Shown here: in pieces, positions 19,603 to 28,724 of the stretch
Layout of the letters: each line of letters begins with the position of its first letter
How positions within the stretch are numbered: the stretch's first letter is position 1
DNA from: Sphingobium sp.
GTDB lineage: Bacteria > Pseudomonadota > Alphaproteobacteria > Sphingomonadales > Sphingomonadaceae
DNA: 40,098 nt
Assembly: GCA_013911745.1 (NCBI GenBank)
Contig: JACESO010000019.1
Location: 1-40,098, forward strand
Direction of reading: 5' to 3'
Program-made: the position numbers and the translations under genes
The notes under the pieces: model-generated
What the model was told of the DNA's origin: nothing
Seen by the model: only the letters and a program-made list of their open reading frames with translations
Database searches by the model: none

Positions 19603-19740
19603 GCCCCCGAAGATGCGCATCGCATGCGCCAAGGGCAAGCGGGTTTACCCTCTTTGCGCCGCAATCGCTTGACCCTTCGGGAGCCATGCGCCAAGGCGCA
19701 GGGCCTGTCATTCAAGCAAATAGCGTAAAGAAGGACCATC

Positions 19741-20613
19741 GTGGCCGAAGGCAAAGCGCTTTCTTTCCAGGACCTGATCCTGACCCTCCATGCCTATTGG
19801 GGGCGGCAGGGCTGCGTCATTCTCCAGCCCTATGACATGGAGGTCGGCGCGGGCACATTCCACCCCGCAACCACGCTGCGCGCGCTCGGCCCCAATCCCT
19901 GGAACGCCGCCTATGTGCAGCCCAGCCGCCGCCCGACCGACGGCCGCTATGGCGAAAACCCCAACCGGCTCCAGCATTATTACCAATATCAGGTGATCAT
20001 GAAGCCGTCCCCCGCGAACCTGCAGGAACTTTATTTGGGGAGCCTCGCGGAAATCGGCATCGATCCGCTGGTCCACGACATCCGCTTCGTCGAGGATGAC
20101 TGGGAAAGCCCGACATTGGGCGCTTGGGGCCTTGGGTGGGAAGTCTGGTGCGACGGCATGGAAGTCACCCAGTTCACCTATTTTCAGCAGATGGGCGGCT
20201 TCGACTGCAAGCCGGTCGCGGGCGAACTGACCTACGGGCTCGAACGCCTCGCCATGTACATCCAGGGCGTCGACAGCGTCTATGACCTGCGCTTCAACGA
20301 CGCGGGCGTCAGCTATGGCGACGTGTTCCTGGAAAACGAGAAGCAGATGTCGAAATGGAACTTCGAGGTGGCGAACACCGACAAGCTGTTCCAGTGGTTC
20401 AAGGATTGCCGCGCCGAATATGACCAGTGCATCGACGCCGGCGTCCCGCTCGCCGCGTTCGAGCAGGCGATCAAGGCATCCCACACCTTCAACCTGCTCC
20501 AGGCGCGCGGCGTCATCTCCGTGCAGGAACGCGCCAGCTATATGGGCCAGGTCCGCGACATGGCGAAGGGCAGCTGCGAAGCATGGATGAAGAGCAACGG
20601 GTGGGCGGCATGA
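19741..20613 (+). CDS. glyQ: Glycyl-tRNA synthetase, alpha subunit
   Basis: 290 residues; starts at GTG 19741 with AAGGA just upstream. The alpha subunit holds the class II catalytic core that forms glycyl-adenylate. Recognisable are [17 protein letters not shown], the motif-2 loop with [19 protein letters not shown], and the C-terminal helical region. Length is normal. The stop overlaps the glyS start by 4 bases (ATGA), giving coupled synthesis of the alpha2-beta2 enzyme typical of most bacteria. Confidence 0.98.
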   Translation: MAEGKALSFQDLILTLHAYWGRQGCVILQPYDMEVGAGTFHPATTLRALGPNPWNAAYVQPSRRPTDGRYGENPNRLQHYYQYQVIMKPSPANLQELYLGSLAEIGIDPLVHDIRFVEDDWESPTLGAWGLGWEVWCDGMEVTQFTYFQQMGGFDCKPVAGELTYGLERLAMYIQGVDSVYDLRFNDAGVSYGDVFLENEKQMSKWNFEVANTDKLFQWFKDCRAEYDQCIDAGVPLAAFEQAIKASHTFNLLQARGVISVQERASYMGQVRDMAKGSCEAWMKSNGWAA

Positions 20614-22691
20614 GCGATTTCCTCCTCGAACTGCGCTGCGAGGAAATCCCGGCGCGGATGCAGCTGAAGGCGTCCGAAGACCTTGCCCGCCTCTTTACCG
20701 AGGAACTGGCGAAGGCCGGCCTCAAGCCCGCGTCGATCGACAGCTTCGTAACGCCTCGTCGCCTCGCGCTCATCGCGCGCGGCCTGCCGCTGGAAACCGC
20801 CGCCGTCAGCGAGGAATTTAAGGGGCCACGCACCAGCGCGCCCGATCAGGCGCTCGAAGGCTTCCTGCGTAAGACCGGCCTCACGAAGGACCAGCTGGAA
20901 GACCGCGATGGCATCTGGTTCGCCGTGATCAACAAGCCTGGCCGCGCGACCGCGGACGTGCTGGCGGAGGCTGTGCCCACGGTCGTGCGCGCCTTCCCCT
21001 GGCCCAAGTCGATGCGCTGGGGCACGGCCAGCCAGACGACCGAAAGCCTCCGCTGGGTCCGCCCGTTGCAGGGGATCGTCGCCATCCTGGGCGAAGAGTT
21101 GGTGGACATAGAGATCGAAGGGATCAGGTCGGGCTACGCCACGCTCGGCCACCGCTTCCATCACCCCGGCGAAATCACCATCGGCGGCGCGCATGATTAT
21201 GTGGAGAAGCTGCGCGCCTGCCATGTCATCGCCTCTCATCAGGAGCGGCAGGCGGTCATCGAGGCGAAGGCGGCGGAAGCCGCCGCCGCGCACGGCTACA
21301 GCGTGATCGAGGACAAGGGCCTCGTCGCGGAGAATGCGGGTCTTACCGAATGGCCGGTGCCGCTGCTGGGCGATTTCGACCCCGCCTTCCTTGAGGTGCC
21401 GCCCGAAGTCATCCAGCTGACGCTGCGCATCAACCAGAAATATTTCGTGCTGAAGGATGCGACTGGCAAGCTCGCCCCCGCCTTCATCTGCACCGCCAAT
21501 ATCGAGGCGAAGGACGCCGGCGCGGCGATCATCGCCGGCAACCGCAAGGTGCTCGCCGCGCGGCTCTCCGACGCGCGTTTCTTCTGGGAACAGGACCGCA
21601 AGACGAGCCTCGCGGACCACGCGCAGAAGCTGGAGCGCATCACCTTCCACGAAAAGCTCGGCACCGTCGCCGACAAGGTGGAGCGGGTGGCGAAGCTGGC
21701 ACGATGGCTGGTCGAGGAGGGGATCGTCAAGGGCGCGGACGCCGACCTAGCCGAACAAGCCGCCCGCCTCGCAAAGGCCGACCTCGTCACCGAAATGGTA
21801 GGCGAGTTCCCCGAGCTTCAGGGCATCATGGGCGGCTACTACGCCCGCGCCGAAGGCCTGCCGGACGCAATAGCCGACGCCATCCGCGACCATTACAAGC
21901 CGGTCGGGCAGGGCGACGAAGTGCCCATCGCGCCGGTGACGGTCGCGGTGAGTCTGGCGGACAAGCTGGATACCATCGCCGGATTTTTTTCCATTGGGGA
22001 AAAGCCGACGGGATCAAAGGATCCGTTTGCTCTTAGAAGAGCTGCTTTGGGTGTCATTGCTCTGGTGCTTCAAAGCGATCTGCGTGCGTCTGTTTACGAT
22101 CTATTCAATGCTGCGGTCCCGAGTTCGGATGATCCGGACATGGCGACAATCGTCGCCGCTGACGATTTCAATGATTTTGTCATAGATCGTCTAAAGGTGC
22201 AGCAGCGTGATGCTGGTGTGCGTCACGATCTTATCGATGCTGTGGTCCTCATGGGCGGAGACGATGATGTGGGAGGTGAACGCGATCTCGTCCGCCTGCT
22301 GGCTCGCGTGAAGGCGCTTCAGTCCTTCGTCGCCACCGACGACGGCGCGAACCTGCTCGCCGGCTACAAGCGCGCCGCGAATATCCTCAAGAAGGAGTGG
22401 GAGACGCCTGCACCCGCCGCCGCCCTTTCCTACACCCCCGAACCCGCCGAAGCTGCGCTCATCGCCGCGCTCGACGCCGCGGAACCGCGCGCGGCGCGGG
22501 CGGTAGCGGACGAGCGGTTCGAGGAGGCGATGGCGGCGCTCGCCACGCTGCGCGCGCCGATCGACGCCTTCTTTGAAACGGTGACGGTCAACGATGCCGA
22601 TCCGACGAAGCGCACGACTCGGCTCGCCCTCCTGGCACGGGTGCGGGACGCGGTGCACAATGTCGCAGACTTTTCAAAGATTTCGGGCTGA
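20610..22691 (+). CDS. glyS: Glycyl-tRNA synthetase, beta subunit
   Basis: 693 residues from ATG 20610 ([18 protein letters not shown]); the frame is open farther upstream but that part overlaps glyQ. The beta subunit binds tRNA-Gly and contains an HD-like region and a C-terminal anticodon-binding DALR-type helical domain ([12 protein letters not shown]... [14 protein letters not shown]). Conserved [20 protein letters not shown] is present. Codon usage changes sharply within the gene: about 21981-22283 uses TTT, ATT, CTT, CTA, AGA-AGA and many GCT and CGT codons, while flanking parts are strongly GC-ending. The protein stays in frame and conserved through the patch. Confidence 0.97.
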   Translation: MSDFLLELRCEEIPARMQLKASEDLARLFTEELAKAGLKPASIDSFVTPRRLALIARGLPLETAAVSEEFKGPRTSAPDQALEGFLRKTGLTKDQLEDRDGIWFAVINKPGRATADVLAEAVPTVVRAFPWPKSMRWGTASQTTESLRWVRPLQGIVAILGEELVDIEIEGIRSGYATLGHRFHHPGEITIGGAHDYVEKLRACHVIASHQERQAVIEAKAAEAAAAHGYSVIEDKGLVAENAGLTEWPVPLLGDFDPAFLEVPPEVIQLTLRINQKYFVLKDATGKLAPAFICTANIEAKDAGAAIIAGNRKVLAARLSDARFFWEQDRKTSLADHAQKLERITFHEKLGTVADKVERVAKLARWLVEEGIVKGADADLAEQAARLAKADLVTEMVGEFPELQGIMGGYYARAEGLPDAIADAIRDHYKPVGQGDEVPIAPVTVAVSLADKLDTIAGFFSIGEKPTGSKDPFALRRAALGVIALVLQSDLRASVYDLFNAAVPSSDDPDMATIVAADDFNDFVIDRLKVQQRDAGVRHDLIDAVVLMGGDDDVGGERDLVRLLARVKALQSFVATDDGANLLAGYKRAANILKKEWETPAPAAALSYTPEPAEAALIAALDAAEPRAARAVADERFEEAMAALATLRAPIDAFFETVTVNDADPTKRTTRLALLARVRDAVHNVADFSKISG

Positions 22692-22784
22692 CGTAACTTA
22701 ATGTCACGTTTTGCGGGAAATATGCGAAGTTAAGCCGGATATCTCCTATTTTCCGGTTCCCATTCTCGCGCTAATGCGGCTAAA

Positions 22785-22800
22785 TTGTTGCAGCGCACAA
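22785..22800 (-). promoter_or_regulatory. Possible operator TTGTGCGCTGCAACAA upstream of ppdK
   Basis: Read on the minus strand, in the 140-bp gap between glyS and ppdK, about 32 bp before the ppdK ATG. It closely resembles the sequence at 16333-16347 upstream of pgm. It contains an imperfect TGC-GCA dyad. The gap is otherwise less GC-rich than its surroundings, as expected of a promoter. Position close to the start would suit a repressor. Confidence 0.3.
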
Positions 22801-22831
22801 ACACGGCATTCAGTGCAGGGAGAGCCGGATC

Positions 22832-25531
22832 ATGATCAAGACGGAAGAAGCCAGCATGAACGACACCGCCACTCGCTATGTCTATCGGTTCGGCGGCGGC
22901 GTGAATGACGGGGGCAAGGGCGACAAGAACCTTCTCGGCGGTAAAGGCGCCAACCTCGACGGCATGGCCGCGATCGGCCTGCCGGTGCCTCCGGGCTTCA
23001 CCATCACCACGGAAATGTGCACCCGCTATTATCAGGATGGCGGCGTCTATCCCGACAGCCTGAAGGCGGAAGTCGCCAACGGCATCTCCCATATCGAAGG
23101 CGTCACCGGCAAGCGCTTTGGCGATGCCGCCGATCCGCTGCTGGTCTCCGTCCGTTCGGGCGCGCGCATTTCCATGCCCGGCATGATGGACACCGTCCTC
23201 AACCTCGGCCTCAATGACGAGACGGTGCAGGGCCTAGCCGCGGCGTCGGGCGACGAGCGTTTCGCCTGGGACAGCTATCGCCGCTTCATCCAGATGTATT
23301 CGGACGTGGTGCTGGAACTGGACCATGGCGCGTTCGAGGAAGCGCTGGAGATCGCCAAGGAAGACCAGGGCTACACGCTCGACACCGAAATGACGGCTGA
23401 CGACTGGAAGGCGCTGGTCGGCGAATATAAGAGCCTCGTCGCCAAGCTCTGGAACAAGCCCTTCCCCCAGGATGTGCATGACCAGCTCTGGGGCGCGATC
23501 AGCGCGGTCTTCGGATCGTGGCAGGCGGACCGGGCCAAGGTCTATCGCCGCCTCAATTCCATCCCCGGCGACTGGGGCACGGCGGTCAACGTGCAGGCGA
23601 TGGTGTTCGGCAATATGGGTGACACCTCGGCCACCGGCGTCGCCTTCACGCGCGATCCCGCCACCGGCGAGAATGCCTATTATGGCGAATATCTGATCAA
23701 CGCGCAGGGCGAGGACGTGGTCGCGGGCATCCGCACGCCGCAATATCTGACGAAGGCGGCGCGGGAGCGGGCAGGGGCCAAGCCCTTGTCGATGGAAGAG
23801 GCGATGCCGGACACCTATGCCGAGCTGGCGCGGGTGTTCCAGATCCTCGAAACCCATTATCGCGACATGCAGGACATCGAGTTCACGGTGCAGCAGGGCA
23901 AGCTCTGGATGCTCCAGACCCGCTCGGGCAAGCGCACCGCCAAGGCCGCGCTCAAGATCGCGGTCGACATGGCGCATGAAGGGCTGATTTCCGAGGAGGA
24001 AGCCGTCGCCCGCGTCGATCCCGCCGCGCTCGACCAGCTGCTTCACCCCACGCTCGATCCCAAGGCGCCGCGCGACGTGCTGACCAAGGGGCTGCCGGCT
24101 TCCCCCGGCGCGGCATCCGGCGCGATCGTGTTCGATGCCGACACGGCCGAGCGCCGCAACGAACTGGGCGATGCGGTCATCCTCGTCCGTGTGGAAACCA
24201 GCCCCGAGGACATTCACGGGATGCACGCGGCCAAGGGCATCCTGACCGCGCGCGGCGGCATGACCAGCCACGCCGCCGTTGTGGCGCGCGGCATGGGCCG
24301 CCCCTGCGTGTCGGGCGCGGGCAGCCTGTCCATCGACAATGCCAACAAGATCCTGCGCATCGGCGGCCGCGAGTTGAAGGAAGGCGACGTCCTCACCATC
24401 GACGGTTCGACCGGCGAGGTGATGGCGGGCGAAGTGCCGACCGTTCAACCGGAGCTGGCGGGTGATTTCGGCACGCTGATGGGCTGGGCGGACAAGGTCC
24501 GTCGCCTCAAGGTGCGCGCCAATGCGGAAACCCCGCTCGATTGCCAGACCGCGCGCGATTTCGGCGCGGAGGGCGTGGGTCTCTGCCGCACCGAACATAT
24601 GTTCTTCGACGCCGCGCGCATCACCGCCGTGCGCGAGATGATCCTCGCGGACAGCGAGAAGGGCCGCCGCGCCGCGCTCGACAAGCTGCTTCCCGAACAG
24701 CGCGACGACTTCGCGCAGATATTCATGGTGATGGCCGGCCTGCCCGTCACGATCCGCCTGCTCGATCCGCCGCTGCACGAATTCCTGCCCCACGGCGAGG
24801 CGGAATTCGAGGAAGTGGCGAAGGCCGCGGGCGTCGGCGTCGAAGCCTTGAAGCGCCGCGCGGCCGAACTGCATGAATTCAACCCCATGCTAGGCCATCG
24901 CGGTTGCCGTCTCGGCGTCACCTATCCCGAAATCTACGAGATGCAGGCACGCGCAATCTTCGAGGCTGCCTTGCTGGTGAAGCAGCGCAGCGGCGAAGCG
25001 CCGATCCCCGAAGTCATGATCCCGCTCGTCGCGACCCGCAAGGAGCTGGAGCTGATGAAGGCGATCGTCGACCAAGTCGCGAAGGATGTGTTCGCCGAGC
25101 AGGGCGCGTCAGTCGAATATCTGGTCGGCACGATGATCGAACTGCCGCGCGCCGCGCTCAAGGCCGGGGAGATCGCCGAGGTGGGCGAATTCTTCTCCTT
25201 CGGCACCAACGACCTGACGCAGACGACCATCGGCATCAGCCGCGACGACGCCGGGCGCTTCCTGACACAATATGTGGACAAGGGCATCTTCGCCCGCGAT
25301 CCCTTCGTCAGCATCGACGTGGAGGGCGTGGGCCAGCTGATCGAACTCGCCGCCGAACGGGGCCGGGCGACCCGCCCCGACATCAAGCTCGGCATCTGCG
25401 GCGAACATGGCGGCGATCCGGCGTCCATCGCCTTCTGTGAGAAGACCGGGCTCGATTATGTGTCGGCGTCGCCCTACCGCGTACCGATCGCGCGCCTTGC
25501 GGCGGCGCAGGCTGCGCTCGCCAGCAAATGA
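22832..25531 (+). CDS. ppdK: Pyruvate, phosphate dikinase
   Basis: 899 residues. Reversibly converts pyruvate, ATP and Pi to PEP, AMP and PPi, allowing gluconeogenesis or PPi-linked glycolysis. The N-terminal ATP-grasp domain (about 1-350) begins YVYRFGGG and GGKGANLDGMA; the swivelling domain carries the phospho-acceptor His near residue 480 in GGMTSHAAVVARGMG; the C-terminal TIM barrel (about 530-899) has GLCRTEHMFF and the catalytic Cys in GICGEHGGDPASI. The ATG at 22832 has GGGAGA 8 bases before it; an ATG at 22856 is an alternative. A strong terminator follows directly. It is likely a single-gene unit. Confidence 0.97.
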   Translation: MIKTEEASMNDTATRYVYRFGGGVNDGGKGDKNLLGGKGANLDGMAAIGLPVPPGFTITTEMCTRYYQDGGVYPDSLKAEVANGISHIEGVTGKRFGDAADPLLVSVRSGARISMPGMMDTVLNLGLNDETVQGLAAASGDERFAWDSYRRFIQMYSDVVLELDHGAFEEALEIAKEDQGYTLDTEMTADDWKALVGEYKSLVAKLWNKPFPQDVHDQLWGAISAVFGSWQADRAKVYRRLNSIPGDWGTAVNVQAMVFGNMGDTSATGVAFTRDPATGENAYYGEYLINAQGEDVVAGIRTPQYLTKAARERAGAKPLSMEEAMPDTYAELARVFQILETHYRDMQDIEFTVQQGKLWMLQTRSGKRTAKAALKIAVDMAHEGLISEEEAVARVDPAALDQLLHPTLDPKAPRDVLTKGLPASPGAASGAIVFDADTAERRNELGDAVILVRVETSPEDIHGMHAAKGILTARGGMTSHAAVVARGMGRPCVSGAGSLSIDNANKILRIGGRELKEGDVLTIDGSTGEVMAGEVPTVQPELAGDFGTLMGWADKVRRLKVRANAETPLDCQTARDFGAEGVGLCRTEHMFFDAARITAVREMILADSEKGRRAALDKLLPEQRDDFAQIFMVMAGLPVTIRLLDPPLHEFLPHGEAEFEEVAKAAGVGVEALKRRAAELHEFNPMLGHRGCRLGVTYPEIYEMQARAIFEAALLVKQRSGEAPIPEVMIPLVATRKELELMKAIVDQVAKDVFAEQGASVEYLVGTMIELPRAALKAGEIAEVGEFFSFGTNDLTQTTIGISRDDAGRFLTQYVDKGIFARDPFVSIDVEGVGQLIELAAERGRATRPDIKLGICGEHGGDPASIAFCEKTGLDYVSASPYRVPIARLAAAQAALASK

Positions 25532-25534
25532 CGC

Positions 25535-25567
25535 AAAAAGGGCGGGGATCTTGCCCCGCCCTTTTTT
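25535..25567. terminator. Bidirectional intrinsic terminator
   Basis: AAAAAGGGCGGGG - ATCTTG - CCCCGCCCTTTTTT, a perfect GC-rich stem with flanking A and T tracts. It serves ppdK on the plus strand (4 bp after its stop) and the convergent minus-strand gene ending at 25591. Confidence 0.93.
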
Positions 25568-25590
25568 ATCACCTTCAAGAGGTCCGCGCT

Positions 25591-26115
25591 TCAGCGCGAT
25601 CCGGTAAGGCGGCCCAGCAGTCCCGGCTTGCTCTCGCCGCGCTCCAGCGCCAGCGCCTGACCGCGCCAGTCGTCGCGCGCGATCGTGCCGGGCGTCAGGC
25701 CCAGCCGCGCCTCCAGCGTCGCTTCCTGCTCGGCGTTGATGGCCGCAATCTGGCTGTAGCGGTGATAGCCCGCCTCGTTGAGCGCGACTTCCTCGCGCTG
25801 GCTGATCCCGCTGATACGGCTCAGATCGTCGCGGCCATGCATGCCGTTCGCCGCCACGCCGGCCGTTCCGGCGGCAAGGCCACCGGCTGCGGGCGTCGCG
25901 ACGGGCGCGGGCCGCTGCCGCTCCAGCTCCACGATCCGGGCGTTCGCCGCCTCCAGCCGTGCATCCCGATCTTTGATGCCGGTGCGGTGGGCGACCCGCT
26001 CATCCTGCCACAGGCGCTTGAACTTCCCCCGCCCGCTCATCATCAGGCCCAATATCCAGCCGATGAGCAACGCTATGACCAGCAGCGCCAGGTCGTTCAT
26101 CGTGAAGTTCATCAT
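25591..26115 (-). CDS. Membrane-anchored protein with helix-hairpin-helix-like C-terminus
   Basis: 174 residues from the ATG at 26115, chosen because AAGGAGAG stands 5-12 bases upstream; the frame is open to 26190 but without a good site. One transmembrane helix lies near residues 6-25 (LALLVIALLIGWILGLM), followed by a charged coiled-coil-like stretch (35-70), an Ala/Pro linker, and a C-terminal region (about 95-150, with DDLSRISGISQREEVALNEAG and YSQIAAI) resembling the helix-hairpin-helix segment of proteins annotated as flap-endonuclease-like. DNA binding is not shown; the membrane anchor argues for a structural or nucleoid-membrane role. It shares a bidirectional terminator with ppdK. 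Confidence 0.78.
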   Translation of the reverse strand: MMNFTMNDLALLVIALLIGWILGLMMSGRGKFKRLWQDERVAHRTGIKDRDARLEAANARIVELERQRPAPVATPAAGGLAAGTAGVAANGMHGRDDLSRISGISQREEVALNEAGYHRYSQIAAINAEQEATLEARLGLTPGTIARDDWRGQALALERGESKPGLLGRLTGSR

Positions 26116-26238
26116 GGCACTCTCCTTCGGCCAGTCGAACGAGGGATGGGCCGAAAGGTTGCGACGCGTGCCCCCTTCGCAAAAGTGCAAAAAAGGGGTT
26201 GCCCAATCTGCCGCACGCTTCTATCTGCGCGTCTCCAC

Positions 26239-26315
26239 GCACCCGTAGCTCAGCTGGATAGAGCATCAGACTACGAATCTGAGGGTCGGACGTTCGAATC
26301 GTTCCGGGTGCGCCA
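26239..26315 (+). tRNA. tRNA-Arg(ACG), copy 1
   Basis: Acceptor stem GCACCCG/CGGGTGC, anticodon arm TCAGA-CTACGAA-TCTGA giving anticodon ACG (read as ICG, CGN codons), T-arm CGTTCGAATC, discriminator G and encoded CCA at 26313-26315. Identical to 26370-26446. Confidence 0.97.
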
Positions 26316-26369
26316 TATTTTCGACCGGCGCTGTGGATGGGCTTGAAGCCCGCGTCGATCGATGAAAAA

Positions 26370-26446
26370 GCACCCGTAGCTCAGCTGGATAGAGCATCAG
26401 ACTACGAATCTGAGGGTCGGACGTTCGAATCGTTCCGGGTGCGCCA
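26370..26446 (+). tRNA. tRNA-Arg(ACG), copy 2
   Basis: All 77 bases match the copy at 26239-26315, including the CCA end; the 54-bp spacer is unique. As with the tRNA-Lys pair, this is a tandem duplication of a complete gene. Confidence 0.97.
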
Positions 26447-26513
26447 TTTCGGTTCGGCACGGCCAACCGCTCCAGCCTAAGATTGACAGACTGCCCTGCG
26501 AGGGTTCAGCGGA

Positions 26514-28139
26514 TCACGCCACGATCGCGGGGATGCCGCATCGCCGTTGATGCACGCGCACGTCCGCTGATCCCAGCCTCACGCCCAGGGTCGCAGTAAC
26601 GCTGTTCAACAGGCTGTCGATCACCGGCGCGGTCGTGCCCAGCAGGGCTCCGACGAGGGGGCTCAGCGGACTGTTGCCCACCGTGATGCCCAGCACCGAC
26701 ACCTGCACCTGCGTTCGCTGGGCAAGGCTGGCGGCGATGCCCTGCGTCAGGTCGGTTGTGCTGACGGTCTTGACCTGCTGCGCGTCGATCTCCGCCGCCG
26801 AAAAGCGCACGCTCTGAGCCTGCGTCCCGCCCAGCGAGACCTGGGCGAACCCTGTGATCTGCGTTCCCAATGTCTGCGCCAGCAGGGCGGTTCGCGGGGT
26901 GACCGGCATCGAGAAGTTCGTAAGCGCGGCGACATCCACGTCCCCCAACGCCGCAGATCCGATCGACGGCGTGACGGCGAGCGTGACGCCGCCATCCGGC
27001 CCACAGCCTATGTCCGAAAGGCGCGCCTCGGCTGCCGCCAACTCGACATAGAGGGGGATGCGCACGGATGCGAGGCCGCCCAGCGCCGTGGCGACCGTGC
27101 TTTCCAGGTAAAGGCGCGTCTGCGCCGTGCGCACCACCACCTCGCGGCTGCTGGTGAGGGTCATGAGCGGCGACCGGCTTTGCCCGCCGCCCGTGACCAG
27201 CATCAACCGTGTGCTGCTGAGGCCCGGAACGGTAAGTCTAAGGTCAATAGGAACGGACACGCCCGATGCCGGCGTGAGCACCATGCGCAGCATGGAAAAG
27301 GCGTCGAGCAGGATATTGGGCTGTCCGGCCGGATCGGCTGCGTTGCGCGCGGGCCCCAGGTCGATGATGTCGCTCATCCGCACGGTACGCCCCGGGATAC
27401 GCCCGGCCAGCGCCAGTAGGGTCGTCGCGGCGGGGCTGCCCGCCGACGCATCCGCCATGGCGGCCAGCAGGGTGGAGAGCGGAATATCCCGGTCGAACAG
27501 CGCGCCATAGGCTTCGCCATCGCGGCCAAGCCGCAACCGCAGGGCATCGGCGACATGGAGGAGATCGAGATTGGCGCTCGCCAGCCCGTTATAGTCCATC
27601 ACGGAAAGGTTGAGTTCCGTACCGGCAAGACTGGACAGCAGCATATTGGGTACGCCGCCGCTGAGCGACGCGAGACCGGTGCCGATGGAGAAGGCGGCCG
27701 CATCGGACTTGGCGGCGGTTGCCCGCGCCGCGAGATCGACGCCGTCGCGTCCCACCAGCAGCCGTCCGAAGAAGAGGGAAACACGCCGCTGCACCGCTAT
27801 GCGGGTGGCGCCGCCTTCCGGGTCGCCCGCGCGAAATCGCGATGCGACGGGAACGGCCGGGTTGGCGGCATAGCTGCCGGCCTCCACCGACGCGATGGTG
27901 ACACCGCCGATCCCGCTTCGCGCGATCAACTGTTCGGCCGCCGTGCGACCGCCGCTCGCCGCCGCGAGCGCGGCGGCGTCCGCTATCCCCTGCAACTGCC
28001 GTCGCGCAAGGTAGATGGAGCCAAGGTCCACGGCGACGGTGCTCGCGCCAGCCAGCATGAAGATCGATCCGGCAAGCAGCACGCTGATGCCGCCGCGACT
28101 GTCGCGCATCAGGCGGTCAGGGCAGCGATGGCCGATCAT
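26514..28139 (-). CDS. TadG-like pilus-assembly / envelope protein
   Basis: 541 residues from ATG 28139, which overlaps the stop of the TadE-like gene (ATGA). A further in-frame ATG ten codons later (MRDSRGGISV) is also possible. The N-terminus has the TadG pattern: short basic stretch, one transmembrane helix (SVLLAGSIFMLAGASTVAVD) and the segment YLARRQLQGIADAAALAAA with the Flp-like helix. The long remainder (about 100-541) is periplasmic, rich in Ser, Ala, Leu and Thr. I see no clear von Willebrand A motif, found in many TadG proteins. No other tad genes adjoin, so the pair is an orphan; its role may be in surface assembly but is unproven. Confidence 0.8.
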   Translation of the reverse strand: MIGHRCPDRLMRDSRGGISVLLAGSIFMLAGASTVAVDLGSIYLARRQLQGIADAAALAAASGGRTAAEQLIARSGIGGVTIASVEAGSYAANPAVPVASRFRAGDPEGGATRIAVQRRVSLFFGRLLVGRDGVDLAARATAAKSDAAAFSIGTGLASLSGGVPNMLLSSLAGTELNLSVMDYNGLASANLDLLHVADALRLRLGRDGEAYGALFDRDIPLSTLLAAMADASAGSPAATTLLALAGRIPGRTVRMSDIIDLGPARNAADPAGQPNILLDAFSMLRMVLTPASGVSVPIDLRLTVPGLSSTRLMLVTGGGQSRSPLMTLTSSREVVVRTAQTRLYLESTVATALGGLASVRIPLYVELAAAEARLSDIGCGPDGGVTLAVTPSIGSAALGDVDVAALTNFSMPVTPRTALLAQTLGTQITGFAQVSLGGTQAQSVRFSAAEIDAQQVKTVSTTDLTQGIAASLAQRTQVQVSVLGITVGNSPLSPLVGALLGTTAPVIDSLLNSVTATLGVRLGSADVRVHQRRCGIPAIVA

Positions 28140-28561
28140 CCGGCGATCCGCACCACCGCACTGCGCTCCAGCACTTCCCCCGGCAGCGGCACAGGAAGTA
28201 CGGAGAAGATCGTGGCGTTCGCGAGATTGTAGCGCAGCGTGACGGTGCAATAGCCGCCGCTCTCACTGGTGCCGAAAGCGATGGTCTGGGCGCCCGGCAA
28301 GGGAAAGGCGGCGCGGCTGGCGGTGACGCTCTGCTCGATCAGCATCCGTCGTTCGGCGCTGTCCAGCCCGGCCACCGCCGCGCGGGCCGCGTCGTTCGCC
28401 GCCTGTTGCAGGCTGTGCGCCGTCATGAACCAGCTGCCATAGGCCAATATGCCGAGCAGCAGCATCGCCATCAGCGGAACGGCGAAGGCGGCCTCCACGA
28501 TCGCGCTGCCGCTAGGGTCGCGCAACAGGCGCCGAATGAAAGAGGCGGGTTTCGCAAACAT
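28136..28561 (-). CDS. TadE-like minor pseudopilin
   Basis: 141 residues with the TadE signature: basic N-terminus, RDPSGSAIVEAAFAVPLMAM containing the conserved Glu within a hydrophobic helix (about residues 15-45), then HSLQQAANDAARAAVAG. TadE-type proteins are minor pseudopilins of the Flp/Tad pilus, processed by the TadV peptidase at the Gly-Glu-type site. Here the processing site is uncertain because the motif reads SAIVEAAF. It is translationally coupled to the TadG-like gene downstream; no cpa/tad core genes are in the window. Confidence 0.87.
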   Translation of the reverse strand: MFAKPASFIRRLLRDPSGSAIVEAAFAVPLMAMLLLGILAYGSWFMTAHSLQQAANDAARAAVAGLDSAERRMLIEQSVTASRAAFPLPGAQTIAFGTSESGGYCTVTLRYNLANATIFSVLPVPLPGEVLERSAVVRIAG

Positions 28562-28724
28562 GAGGGGCAGCCTATCGCCGGACGGTCAAAGGCTGGTTTT
28601 CCCAACGTCGCGCCGCCAGTACGCAATTTATGCAAAGCGGTTGAGCCGCCCGCTCGCGCAAAACGCCCGGCCTCCCGCAACAGTGAAGGCCCCGTGTCGA
28701 CATTCATCCGAATTGGACGTGGTT

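Noticed and set aside
23234..24874. Long minus-strand open frame opposite ppdK
   Set aside because: The plus strand encodes an intact, fully conserved dikinase here; the antisense product shows no family features.
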